Shown: positions 1 through 6,196, numbered from the stretch's first letter. The stretch is 9,662 nt of DNA from Candidatus Rokuibacteriota bacterium (GCA_016201575.1 JACQCN010000354.1:1-9662); one strand, 5' to 3'. A program made the numbers and translations. Notes: generated from the letters alone by a model not told the origin.

Positions 1-354
1 AGCGCGGGTCGGCCTGACTGTCGCCGGCCCAGACTGGCCCCCGGAGCCGCGTCAGCTCACCGGTGATTGGGTGCTCGAACGGCGCGCGGGCGAAGCGCTC
101 GAGCAGATCCTTCGGCCCCCGGTAGCCTGCGAGCGGGACGTGCCGGTCGCGCTCCGGGCTCGGCCCCCAGGCCCCGCCCATGTCGGCGCCGAGCGCGCGC
201 ACCATTTCCCGCGTCGTCCGCCGCGCGACCTCGGTGACGTCGAGCCCCGCGCCGATGGCGCGTCGGGCTCGCGGGCGCGGGCCGCCAGCGCCTGCTCGAG
301 CCGCTCCACCCGCTCGCGAAGCTCCGCCTCCCGGCCGCGCCAGGGCAGCTTCAT
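1..354 (-). pseudogene. GAF-domain protein, 5' part, apparently frameshifted, runs off left edge
   Basis: Translation from ATG at 354 gives a charged coiled-coil start (MKLPWRGREAELRERVERLE) that is sensible to about residue 30, then becomes Ser/Arg-rich junk and stops at 52-54. From about position 259 downward another minus frame becomes protein-like and stays open to base 1. It reads AIGAGLDVTEVARRTTREM, then RALGADMGGAW, and ends near GPVWAGDSQADPR. The long helix, the LGAD motif and the 'PVW...ADPR' strand are typical of GAF sensor domains. A one-base loss around 256-270 would join the two parts. The start ATG directly abuts the TGA of the upstream acyl-CoA dehydrogenase, so the genes are probably co-transcribed. 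It may be a true pseudogene, a sequencing or assembly error, or a shorter gene starting at the in-frame ATG at 205. The ligand and any output domain lie outside the window. Confidence 0.55.
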
Positions 355-1518
355 TCAGTAGCTGCGGGGCAGGCCGAGCACGCGTTCCGAGAGGTAGTTG
401 AGGACCATCTGCTGGGAGATGGGCGCGATCTTGTAGAGCCGCACCTCGCGCCAGAGGCGCTCGACGTGGAACTCCTTGGCGTAGCCGAAGCCGCCGAGCG
501 TCTGGAGCGCGACGTCGCAGGCCTCGAAGCCGGCCTCGGCGCCGAGGAGCTTGGCGGTGTTCGCCTCGGCGCCGCACGGCCGCCCGTGGTCGAAGAGCCA
601 GGCCGCCTTCCAGCACATCGCGTCGGCGGCCTCCAGCTTCGCCCAGGCGGCGGCCAGCGGGTGGGCGATCGCCTGGTTCTGGCCGATCGGCCGCTCGAAC
701 ACGACCCGCTCGCGGGCGTAGGGGACGGCCCGGTCGAGCGCGGACCGGCCGATCCCGACCGCCTCGATCCCCGTCATGATGCGCTCGGGGTTGAGCGAGT
801 CGAGGAGGTGGTAGAAGCCCCGGCCGACCTCCCCGACCACGTTCTCGGCGGGGATCTCGAGGCCGTCGATGAAGATCTCGTTGGAGTCGACGGCGGCGCG
901 CCCGAGCTTCTCGATCTCGCGCACGGTGATGCGGGCGCGGTCGAACTCGGCGAAGAAGAGCGTGAGCCCGCGGAAGGGCGCGGCCGGGTCGCGGGGCGCG
1001 GTGCGCGCGAGCAGCAGGATGTGGGTGGCCTGCCGGGCGTTGGTGTTCCAGACCTTGCGGCCGTTGACGACGAAGCGGTCGCCGTGCCGCTCGGCCCGCG
1101 TCTGGATCCGCGAGGTGTCGCTGCCCGCGTTCGACTCCGTCACGCCGAACGACATCACGATCTCGCCGGTGGCGATCCGGGGCAGGTAGCGCTCCTTGAG
1201 CCCGGCGCTGCCGTGCTTCACGAGCGGCAGCGGCGGGAAGAGGTAGAAGTGGATCGGCGAGGCCCCCGAGGTCCCGGCGCCGGCGGCGCAGATCTCGTGC
1301 AGCAGGATCGCGGCCTCGGTCACCCCGAGGCCGGAGCCGCCGTACTCCTCCGGGACGATCATCCCGAGCCAGCCGCCGGCCGCGAAGGCCCGCACGAACT
1401 CCCAGGGGTACTCGGCCTTCCGGTCCTTCTGGAGCCAGTAGTCGGCCGGGAAGCTCCGGGCGAGCGTCGCCACCTCCTTGCGGATCAGCTCCTGCGGCTC
1501 GGTCAGCGTGAAGTCCAT
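355..1518 (-). CDS. Acyl-CoA dehydrogenase family protein
   Basis: A 387-residue FAD flavoprotein that would oxidise an acyl-CoA to the 2-enoyl-CoA in the cytoplasm and pass electrons to ETF; the chain specificity is unknown. Full family length. The N-terminal helical domain spans about 1-120, the central beta domain 121-225 (GVTESNAGSD at 125-134, where FAD and substrate bind) and the C-terminal helical domain 230-387 (ERPIGQNQAI at 275-284, QTLGGFGY at 339-346). The usual catalytic Glu of the C-terminal 'YEGTSE' motif is absent; the aligned stretch is KIAPISQQ, with Ala365. Glu245 in LNPERI sits where isovaleryl-CoA and long-chain enzymes carry their base, so activity is plausible. The start ATG at 1518 has AGGAG five bases upstream, and that ribosome-binding region is duplicated in tandem. 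A GAF protein follows with no gap. Confidence 0.94.
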   Translation of the reverse strand: MDFTLTEPQELIRKEVATLARSFPADYWLQKDRKAEYPWEFVRAFAAGGWLGMIVPEEYGGSGLGVTEAAILLHEICAAGAGTSGASPIHFYLFPPLPLVKHGSAGLKERYLPRIATGEIVMSFGVTESNAGSDTSRIQTRAERHGDRFVVNGRKVWNTNARQATHILLLARTAPRDPAAPFRGLTLFFAEFDRARITVREIEKLGRAAVDSNEIFIDGLEIPAENVVGEVGRGFYHLLDSLNPERIMTGIEAVGIGRSALDRAVPYARERVVFERPIGQNQAIAHPLAAAWAKLEAADAMCWKAAWLFDHGRPCGAEANTAKLLGAEAGFEACDVALQTLGGFGYAKEFHVERLWREVRLYKIAPISQQMVLNYLSERVLGLPRSY

Positions 1519-1551
1519 GGCGGCTCCTGATTCGCGGCGGCTCCTGATTCG
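1519..1551 (-). repeat. Tandem 16-base direct repeat duplicating the acyl-CoA dehydrogenase ribosome-binding site
   Basis: The plus-strand unit ggcggctcctgattcg occurs at 1519-1534 and again at 1536-1551, separated by one base. On the minus strand each copy carries AGGAG. The proximal copy lies five bases before the ATG and the distal copy 17 bases further upstream. Confidence 0.9.
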
Positions 1552-1569
1552 GGTATACCCGTGATTCTA
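1550..1569 (-). promoter_or_regulatory. Candidate promoter -10 and palindromic operator for the acyl-CoA dehydrogenase gene
   Basis: On the minus strand TAGAAT (plus 1564-1569) is a good -10 box, although no convincing -35 lies 16-18 bases upstream. The predicted transcription start falls inside a perfect 12-base palindrome, CGGGTATACCCG (1550-1561), between the -10 and the duplicated ribosome-binding site. That is a natural position for a repressor site. Operator function is an inference. Confidence 0.4.
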
Positions 1570-1617
1570 CTCGATGTCTCGAGGACGCCGGTACACGGCG
1601 GCCGCCGGGGGTCGAAT

Positions 1618-1706
1618 CGGAGGGGGGCCTCGACGGCCCCCTCAGAGGTCCCGACACGCCCCCCCCTCCGCCCGGGGTGGCCGGGCGGCCACCACTTCGT
1701 GGCCAC
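1618..1706. repeat. Nested hairpins in the divergent intergenic region
   Basis: CGGAGGGGGG (1618-1627) is perfectly complementary to CCCCCCTCCG (1661-1670). Inside it, 1620-1629 can instead pair with 1635-1643 around a TCGAC loop. Just downstream, GTGGCC (1677-1682), GGCCAC (1687-1692) and GTGGCCAC (1699-1706) form two mutually exclusive stem-loops. No coding sequence is apparent between 1562 and 1713. Confidence 0.55.
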
Positions 1707-1713
1707 CTGGGGG

Positions 1714-1749
1714 TTGGCCCGCTCCGCTGGCTCCGGTATACGAGCGCTC
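1714..1749 (+). promoter_or_regulatory. Candidate leaderless promoter for the metal importer operon
   Basis: TTGGCC (1714-1719) and TATACG (1737-1742) match the -35 and -10 boxes at 4 of 6 positions each and are exactly 17 bases apart. The ATG at 1750 lies seven bases after the -10, where transcription would begin. There is no Shine-Dalgarno before this start, which fits a leaderless message. Confidence 0.5.
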
Positions 1750-2508
1750 ATGGCGGCCCCCCTCGTCGAGCTGCGCGACGTCAGCCTCGGGTACGGCAAC
1801 GAGACCATCCTCGACGACCTGACCTTCGACGTCGAGCGCAGCGACTTCCTGGCCCTCGTGGGCCCCAACGGCGCTGGCAAGACGACCCTCCTGCGCGCCA
1901 TCGGCGGCATCCTCGCCCCCGTCCACGGGCGGGTCGTCCGCCACGGCGGTGTGACGATCGGCTACGTGCCCCAGGAGCGGGAGCTCGACCCGGTGTTCCC
2001 GCTCTCGGCCATCGACGTCGTCCTGCAGGGGCGCATCGCGCGGCTCGGACCCTGGCGGCGGCCGGGCGCCGCCGACCTCGAGGTCGCGCGCCGGGCGATG
2101 GCCCATGCCGGCGTCACCGCGCTCGAGCCTGCGCCGTTCCGTGAGCTGTCGGGCGGCCAGAAGCAGCGCGTGCTGATCGCGCGCGCCCTGGCCGCGGAGC
2201 CCGCCCTCATGGTGCTCGACGAGCCCACCAGCGGCACCGACCCGGCCTCCGAGCGCGCGATCATGGACCTGCTCCGCCGCCTGCACGAGGCCGGCCACCT
2301 CACGATCGTGATGGCCACCCACAACCTCGGCCTGGTCGGCAACTACGCCCGGCGCATCGCGCTCGTCGATCGCGAGCGCCGCCTGTTCCGGCTGGGCGTC
2401 GCGGGCGAGATCCTCACCGACGACGTCCTGACGCGCCTGTACGGGCGGGAGATCCGGGTCCGCCAGGTGGACGGCTGGCGGACGATCTTCGCGGGAGGCA
2501 CGGCATGA
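1750..2508 (+). CDS. Metal (Zn/Mn-type) ABC transporter ATP-binding protein
   Basis: A 252-residue cytoplasmic ATPase subunit of the ZnuC/TroB/MntB type, which powers uptake through the permease encoded next. It carries every ABC motif: Walker A GPNGAGKTT (38-46), Q-loop Gln75 in GYVPQ, signature LSGGQ (133-137), Walker B ALMVLDEP (152-159), SGTD in the D-loop and the switch His191 in ATHN. The PQ-x(4)-D-x(2)-FP segment after the Q-loop is typical of the manganese/zinc family. The frame is open upstream, but similarity begins at ATG 1750, which also sits correctly behind a candidate leaderless promoter. The stop TGA overlaps an ATG (ATGA at 2505-2508) that opens a 48-codon frame running to the permease start, so translation may be coupled. 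The metal cannot be told from this subunit. Confidence 0.95.
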   Translation: MAAPLVELRDVSLGYGNETILDDLTFDVERSDFLALVGPNGAGKTTLLRAIGGILAPVHGRVVRHGGVTIGYVPQERELDPVFPLSAIDVVLQGRIARLGPWRRPGAADLEVARRAMAHAGVTALEPAPFRELSGGQKQRVLIARALAAEPALMVLDEPTSGTDPASERAIMDLLRRLHEAGHLTIVMATHNLGLVGNYARRIALVDRERRLFRLGVAGEILTDDVLTRLYGREIRVRQVDGWRTIFAGGTA

Positions 2509-2651
2509 GGATGGCACCGGCAAAGCCGGCGCTCGAACAGGCGGCGCTCAGTCACGAGAGGAAGCGGAGTCGAGTGACGGTCGCCGTGCACGGCCGGCGC
2601 CTCGCGCGGCTCCTGGCGGTCGTCAGTCGCGAGAGGAGGGGAGTCGAGTGA
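2505..2651 (+). CDS. Possible 48-residue coupling peptide between ATPase and permease
   Basis: The frame opens at an ATG overlapping the ATPase stop (ATGA) and closes at a TGA overlapping the permease GTG (GTGA). It begins MRMAPAKPALEQAAL and ends AVVSRERRGVE; it is Arg-rich and not recognised. Much of it is made of repeat DNA: the hairpin cassette at 2509-2538 and both leader copies. A shorter 25-residue version could start at GTG 2574 behind its own Shine-Dalgarno. It may only carry ribosomes from one gene to the next and have no function as a peptide. Confidence 0.3.
   Translation: MRMAPAKPALEQAALSHERKRSRVTVAVHGRRLARLLAVVSRERRGVE
2509..2538 (+). repeat. Dispersed hairpin repeat, copy 1
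   Basis: A 30-base sequence whose centre pairs as an 8-base stem (2514-2521 with 2525-2532, one mismatch) around an AAA loop, followed by GCTCGAAC. It matches the reverse complement of 9534-9563 at 29 of 30 positions. It begins directly after the ATPase stop codon. Confidence 0.9.
2548..2577 (+). repeat. Leader repeat, first copy (Shine-Dalgarno plus GTG)
   Basis: TCAGTCACGAGAGGAAGC followed by GGAGTCGAGTGA. It nearly matches 2623-2651, 75 bases downstream, with one base of length difference and a few substitutions. It ends in a GTG that continues in frame toward the permease start. Confidence 0.85.
2623..2651 (+). repeat. Leader repeat, second copy, providing the permease ribosome-binding site and start
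   Basis: The sequence includes GAGAGGAGGGGAGTCGA followed by GTG at 2648, so a strong Shine-Dalgarno decides the permease start. Its last 24 bases match the minus-strand leader of the second porin gene (9497-9520) at 21 of 24 positions, including the GTG start. Confidence 0.85.
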
Positions 2652-4906
2652 TCGAGCTCCTGGAGCAGACGTTTTTCCAGCACGCCCTCGCCGCGGGGAC
2701 GCTCGTCGCCATCAGCTGCTCCTTGGTGGGCGTGTACGTCCTCCTCAAGCGCATCGTGTTCCTCGGGATCGCGCTGGCCCAGATCGCCTCGGCGGGCGTG
2801 GCCCTGGCCCTCCTGCTCGGGTGGGACCCGCTGCTCACCGCGCTGGCGGCGAGCCTCGCCGGCGCCGTCGGCTTCTCGCAGATCCGGTGGCGGGGCCGGG
2901 CGCCGATCGAGGGCGTGCTCGGGATCAGCTACGTGCTGGCCGCCGCCCTCGGCACCGTGTTCATCGCCAAGAACCCCGTGGGCGAGGCGCGGGCGCTCAG
3001 CGTGCTGTTCGGCAACATCCTGTCGGTGCCCCGGCACGAGCTGGTCGCGCTGGCCCTCGTGACGGCCGCCGTCACGCTCGTCCACCTGCAGTTCCGCAAG
3101 GAGTTCGTCTTCGTCTCCTTCGACTTCGAGACCGCGGCCGCCCACGGCGTGCGCGCGCGGCTCTGGAACCTGCTCCTGTACCTCACGCTCGGCGTGGCCA
3201 TCGCTTTCGCGATCCGCAGCTCGGGCGTCCTCGTCACCTTCGCCCTGCTCGTGGTGCCCTCGATGGGGGCGCGGCTCCTCACGGCGAGCGTGGGCGGGAT
3301 GATCGCGGCGGCGGTCGGCCTCGCCGTCTGCTCGATCCCGGTCGGCCTCGCCGTCGCCTTCAGCCTCGACCTGCCCACCGGCGCCACCATCTCGCTGACG
3401 GTGGCGCTGCTCGTCGGCCTCGCCCTCCTGGCGCGGGTGCTCGCCCGCTCGCTGCTGCGGCCGACCGTGGTGGCGGGCTTGGTGGCGCTGCTCGCGCTCG
3501 CCTCGCCCGCCCTCGCCCAGAAGCCGGCGGGCGTCGACGCCGAGCTCAAGGCGCTGCGCGAGGCGGTGAACGACCTGAAGAAGATCGTGACCGAGCAGCA
3601 GCGCGTGATCCAGGAGCTGCAGCAGAGCCGGTCCGCCGCCCCCGCCCCGCCCGCGCCGGCGGCGCCCGGCCCGGCGCCGGCGCCGTCGGCGCTGCAGCTC
3701 ACCTCGCCCGAGGAGACGCCGCCGGCGCCGCCGACGGTGCCGGTCGAGCGCGGGTCGATCGAGCGACGGGGCCTGCCGCCGTACCTCGCCTACCTCCCCG
3801 AGGTCCGGGTGGAAGGCAACTTCATCTACAACAAGACGTTCGGGGACCGGCGCCAGCTCGAGCTGCAGCTCGGCGAGGACGACGGCGGCTTCATCCGGCG
3901 CGACCTGCTGACCATCAAGGAGGTGCAGCTCGGGCTCCGGTCGGCGATCGACCCCTTCGCCCGCTTCGAGGCGACCATCGAGGCCGAGCAGAACTCGCGC
4001 GGCGACTTCGACCTCGACGTCGAGGAGGCCTTCCTCACCTCCCGCTCCCTCCCCGGCCGGCTGGCGCTGAAGGTCGGGAGGTTCCGCACGAGCTTCGGCG
4101 AGTTCAACGACTCGGGGCCGGAAGAGATCCCGGAGATCACCTCGCCCAACGTCATCGTCAACCTGTTCGGGCGCGACGGGGCCGGCTGGCTCGACACCGG
4201 CGTCCTCGTGGACCGCATCTTCGGGATCACCGACGACCAGTCCGTCACGCTCTCCGGCGCGGTCTTCAACGGCGACAACGAGCTCTTCCTGGGCGGCCAC
4301 GCCGGCGTGGCGCGCCACCCGGCCTGGTACGGGCGGTTCCAGCACTTCATCGAGCTGGGGCCGCTGACGGGACTCGAGTGGGGATTCGGGTACGCGGAGG
4401 GCCGCACGGTCGACGACCTGGGCCGCACGGACCTCCATGAGCGGCTCGTCAACTCGCACTTCAAGTTCCGCTACAAGGAGCCGGTGCTCGCGCTCTACCG
4501 CGGCTTCAACCTGCTCGCCGAGTTCTTCTACAGCTGGCGCGACAACCGGAGCACCCAGGCGGTGACCGTCCACGACGCGGACACCAGCAAGGACGTCACG
4601 ATCGAGCGCCTCCGCCTCGACACCCTGAACCGCTACGGGCTCTACGCCCTGGCCGAGGCCCAGGTGGCGCGCAACTGGTCGGTGGGCGGGCGCTTCGACT
4701 ACTCGCAGCTGCCCGACCGCGAGCGGGTCAACGGGAGCATCCCGTCCGAGACCGCCGGGTCCCTGATCATCAGCTTCCGGCCGAGCCGCTTCCTCACGCT
4801 GCGCACCCAGTACACGCACACCGCCCGCAACTTCGCGGTCGACTCCGACGAGATCTATCTACAGGCCCTGTTCAAGCTCGGCTTCGAGCGGCCGGGGCCC
4901 TTCTAG
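2648..4906 (+). CDS. Fused metal ABC permease and outer-membrane porin-like barrel
   Basis: A single open frame of 752 residues. Residues 1-270 are a multi-helix inner-membrane permease of the ABC-3 (ZnuB/MntB) family at its usual length. Residues 271-290 (RPTVVAGLVALLALASPALA) read as a signal peptide, with a cleavage site after Ala290. Residues 291-752 look like an exported porin: a coiled coil (about 294-330), a Pro/Ala-rich linker (about 330-385) and amphipathic strands ending in the C-terminal Phe expected of outer-membrane barrels. Normally these would be two genes. The two halves could separate by signal peptidase cleavage or by re-initiation at in-frame GTG 3437 (codon 264), which has no clear Shine-Dalgarno. 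An assembly error removing a stop is possible but the frame is clean throughout. It lies between the ATPase and binding-protein genes, so the barrel probably passes the metal or its complex through the outer membrane. Confidence 0.88.
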   Translation: MIELLEQTFFQHALAAGTLVAISCSLVGVYVLLKRIVFLGIALAQIASAGVALALLLGWDPLLTALAASLAGAVGFSQIRWRGRAPIEGVLGISYVLAAALGTVFIAKNPVGEARALSVLFGNILSVPRHELVALALVTAAVTLVHLQFRKEFVFVSFDFETAAAHGVRARLWNLLLYLTLGVAIAFAIRSSGVLVTFALLVVPSMGARLLTASVGGMIAAAVGLAVCSIPVGLAVAFSLDLPTGATISLTVALLVGLALLARVLARSLLRPTVVAGLVALLALASPALAQKPAGVDAELKALREAVNDLKKIVTEQQRVIQELQQSRSAAPAPPAPAAPGPAPAPSALQLTSPEETPPAPPTVPVERGSIERRGLPPYLAYLPEVRVEGNFIYNKTFGDRRQLELQLGEDDGGFIRRDLLTIKEVQLGLRSAIDPFARFEATIEAEQNSRGDFDLDVEEAFLTSRSLPGRLALKVGRFRTSFGEFNDSGPEEIPEITSPNVIVNLFGRDGAGWLDTGVLVDRIFGITDDQSVTLSGAVFNGDNELFLGGHAGVARHPAWYGRFQHFIELGPLTGLEWGFGYAEGRTVDDLGRTDLHERLVNSHFKFRYKEPVLALYRGFNLLAEFFYSWRDNRSTQAVTVHDADTSKDVTIERLRLDTLNRYGLYALAEAQVARNWSVGGRFDYSQLPDRERVNGSIPSETAGSLIISFRPSRFLTLRTQYTHTARNFAVDSDEIYLQALFKLGFERPGPF

Positions 4907-5121
4907 CGTGCATTATTCGCGAACGGCGACGGCGCGGCCGGGCGGGTGGCGCAGGGTGCAGCCCCCGCGGGGCCGCGCGCAGTGGGCCCCCCTCGTCTCG
5001 TCCGCCGCGCGCAGCGCGACGTTCGGGCGAGTGGGTGACGGAGCCGGACCCGCGGGGGCTGCACCGTGCGCCAGGACCCGCCCGCCACACGCGACTACCG
5101 TTCGTGAATAATGCTGACTAG
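4903..5121. mobile_element. MITE-like inverted-repeat element with CTAG target duplication
   Basis: Arms 4910-4971 and 5049-5114 are inverted copies. The outer 17 bases agree at 16 positions (GCATTATTCGCGAACGG against GCATTATTCACGAACGG on the other strand) and the inner 24 at 23, with a diverged middle. The 77-base core contains the direct repeat CCGCGCGCAG (4973-4982, 5005-5014). CTAG at 4903-4906 and 5118-5121 brackets the 211-base element symmetrically. Removing the element and one CTAG leaves TTCTAGGAGCCGCCCCATG, in which the barrel stop overlaps the Shine-Dalgarno of the binding-protein gene, as expected of an uninterrupted operon. No transposase is encoded, and I do not recognise the family. 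The AT-rich outer ends could carry outward promoters. Confidence 0.7.
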
Positions 5122-5131
5122 GAGCCGCCCC

Positions 5132-6082
5132 ATGAACCGTGCGTCCCGCCGGCTGCTCACGCTGCTCGCCCTGGTCGCCGCCCTCGCGACGGCCGGGATC
5201 GCCGAGGCCCGAATCGTCAAGGTCGTCACCAGCTCGACCGACTTCGCGTCGATCGCGCGGGAGATCGGCCGGGACCGGGTCCAGGCTTACAGCTTCTTCC
5301 ACGGGTACCAGGAGCCCGAGATCTGGGTGGAGGACGTGTTCCCGAGCTGGATCGTCCGCACGAGCCAGGCCGACGCGCTCCTCCGCATCGGCCTCTCCGC
5401 CGACATCTGGATGGACACGGTGATCGAGGGCGCGCAGAACCCGCGGGTGGCGCCCGACGGCGCGGGCTACGTCGACGGCTCGCGGGGAATCTCGGTGATC
5501 GAGGTGCCGGCGGGCGCCACCGACCGCTCGCTCGGCGAGATCCACATCCAGGGCAACCCGCACTACCTGCTCGACCCCGTCAACGCGAAGATCGTCGCCG
5601 ACAACATCCTGCAGGGGCTGGAGCGGGCGGCGCCGGACGACGCGGAGTTCTTCCGGAAGAACGCCCGCGACTTCCGCGCGCGCCTCGACGCGGCGCTGCC
5701 CCGGTGGGAGCAGGCCGCCCGCGGGCTCCGGGGCAAGAAGCTGGCCGCCTACCACAAGACGTGGTCGTACCTGGCGCGGCGCTACGGCCTCGTCGTCGTC
5801 GGCTACTGCGAGCCCAAGCCCGGCATCGAGCCCTCGCCCGCCGACGTGCGGCGGCTGACCGACACGATGGCGCGGGAGGGCGCGCGGCTCATCATCCACG
5901 CGCCCGTCGAGAGCCCCCGGATCCCCGAGGCGGTGGCGCGCGAGGTGCAGCGCCGTGCCGGGCAGCCGGTGAAGGTGATGAAGCTCCCGGCGCACGTCGG
6001 AGGCGTGCCCGAGGCCAAGGACTACTTCGCCCTGATCGACTACCTGATCGCCACGCTCTCCGAGTCGCTCGCCGGCACCTGA
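5132..6082 (+). CDS. Periplasmic metal-binding protein of the metal ABC importer (ZnuA/TroA family)
   Basis: A 316-residue cluster A-I solute-binding protein that captures a divalent metal in the periplasm for the permease. A Sec signal peptide covers residues 1-26 (cleavage after AEA), with no lipobox. Family landmarks are a start strand VKVVTSSTDF, the GNPHYLLDP motif with His144, AYHKTWSY with His208, GYCEPKPGIEPSP (224-236) and the C-terminal VGGVPEAKDYF. The first ligand motif, usually DPH, reads QEPE here, so the first His is replaced by Glu63. I chose ATG 5132 because AGGAG (5120-5124) lies seven bases upstream; the ATG at 5111 lies inside the inverted-repeat element. The gene closes the importer operon and is followed by a hairpin. 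Zn, Mn and Fe cannot be separated from sequence alone. Confidence 0.92.
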   Translation: MNRASRRLLTLLALVAALATAGIAEARIVKVVTSSTDFASIAREIGRDRVQAYSFFHGYQEPEIWVEDVFPSWIVRTSQADALLRIGLSADIWMDTVIEGAQNPRVAPDGAGYVDGSRGISVIEVPAGATDRSLGEIHIQGNPHYLLDPVNAKIVADNILQGLERAAPDDAEFFRKNARDFRARLDAALPRWEQAARGLRGKKLAAYHKTWSYLARRYGLVVVGYCEPKPGIEPSPADVRRLTDTMAREGARLIIHAPVESPRIPEAVAREVQRRAGQPVKVMKLPAHVGGVPEAKDYFALIDYLIATLSESLAGT

Positions 6083-6089
6083 CGGTCTT

Positions 6090-6117
6090 TGGCACGGGGA
6101 AACGGGTCCCCGTGCCA
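6090..6117 (+). terminator. Hairpin terminator candidate after the metal importer operon
   Basis: A perfect 11-base stem (TGGCACGGGGA 6090-6100 with TCCCCGTGCCA 6107-6117) closes a six-base loop, seven bases after the stop codon. It has no T-tract, so it may stabilise the 3' end or act with Rho. Confidence 0.6.
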
Positions 6118-6180
6118 CCGCGGCGCGGGCCGGGCCGCGCGGTTCCTCGCGTGATAAGGAGTTCCGGCCCGCTCGCGGCC

Positions 6181-6196
6181 TGGCACCCTCGTTGCT
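6181..6196 (+). promoter_or_regulatory. Sigma-54 (-24/-12) promoter for the response regulator
   Basis: TGGCACCCTCGTTGCT matches the RpoN consensus TGGCAC-N5-TTGCW at every defined base, with the GG and GC elements at the standard spacing. The predicted start of transcription is near 6207, four bases before the ATG at 6211. No Shine-Dalgarno is visible, so the message would be almost leaderless. An enhancer-binding activator would be needed, and none is in the window. Confidence 0.6.

Noticed and set aside
355..1518. Acyl-CoA dehydrogenase as a dead enzyme because the usual catalytic Glu is missing.
   Set aside because: Glu245 occupies the alternative base position known from isovaleryl-CoA dehydrogenase, and the rest of the protein is intact.
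466..1530. A 354-codon plus-strand frame opposite the acyl-CoA dehydrogenase.
   Set aside because: It is low-complexity and antisense to a gene with unambiguous family motifs.
1561..1749. N-terminal extension of the ATPase to the start of its open frame.
   Set aside because: The extra residues lack any resemblance to ABC ATPases and the region carries hairpins and a promoter.
3640..3745. GCC/GCG-rich, repeat-like stretch.
   Set aside because: It encodes the Pro/Ala-rich linker of the fusion protein, with no regular repeat unit.
2552..4819. A 755-codon open frame on the minus strand opposite the permease-porin gene, and a 539-codon plus frame at 2821-4440.
   Set aside because: Both are extremely Arg/Glu/Asp/Ala/Pro-rich with no domain sense. 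They are the usual shadow of a GC-rich gene, while the 2648 frame shows clear helices, a signal peptide and barrel features.
4908..5111. A 67-codon frame on plus, and a long minus frame, covering the inverted-repeat element.
   Set aside because: They consist of the arms and core of the element and resemble no protein. Similar pieces appear on both strands because the arms are inverted copies.
4907..5131. A metal riboswitch before the binding-protein gene.
   Set aside because: The structure is a nearly complete two-arm palindrome bracketed by CTAG, and its removal restores a normal operon junction, so an insertion explains it better. No known riboswitch core was recognised.
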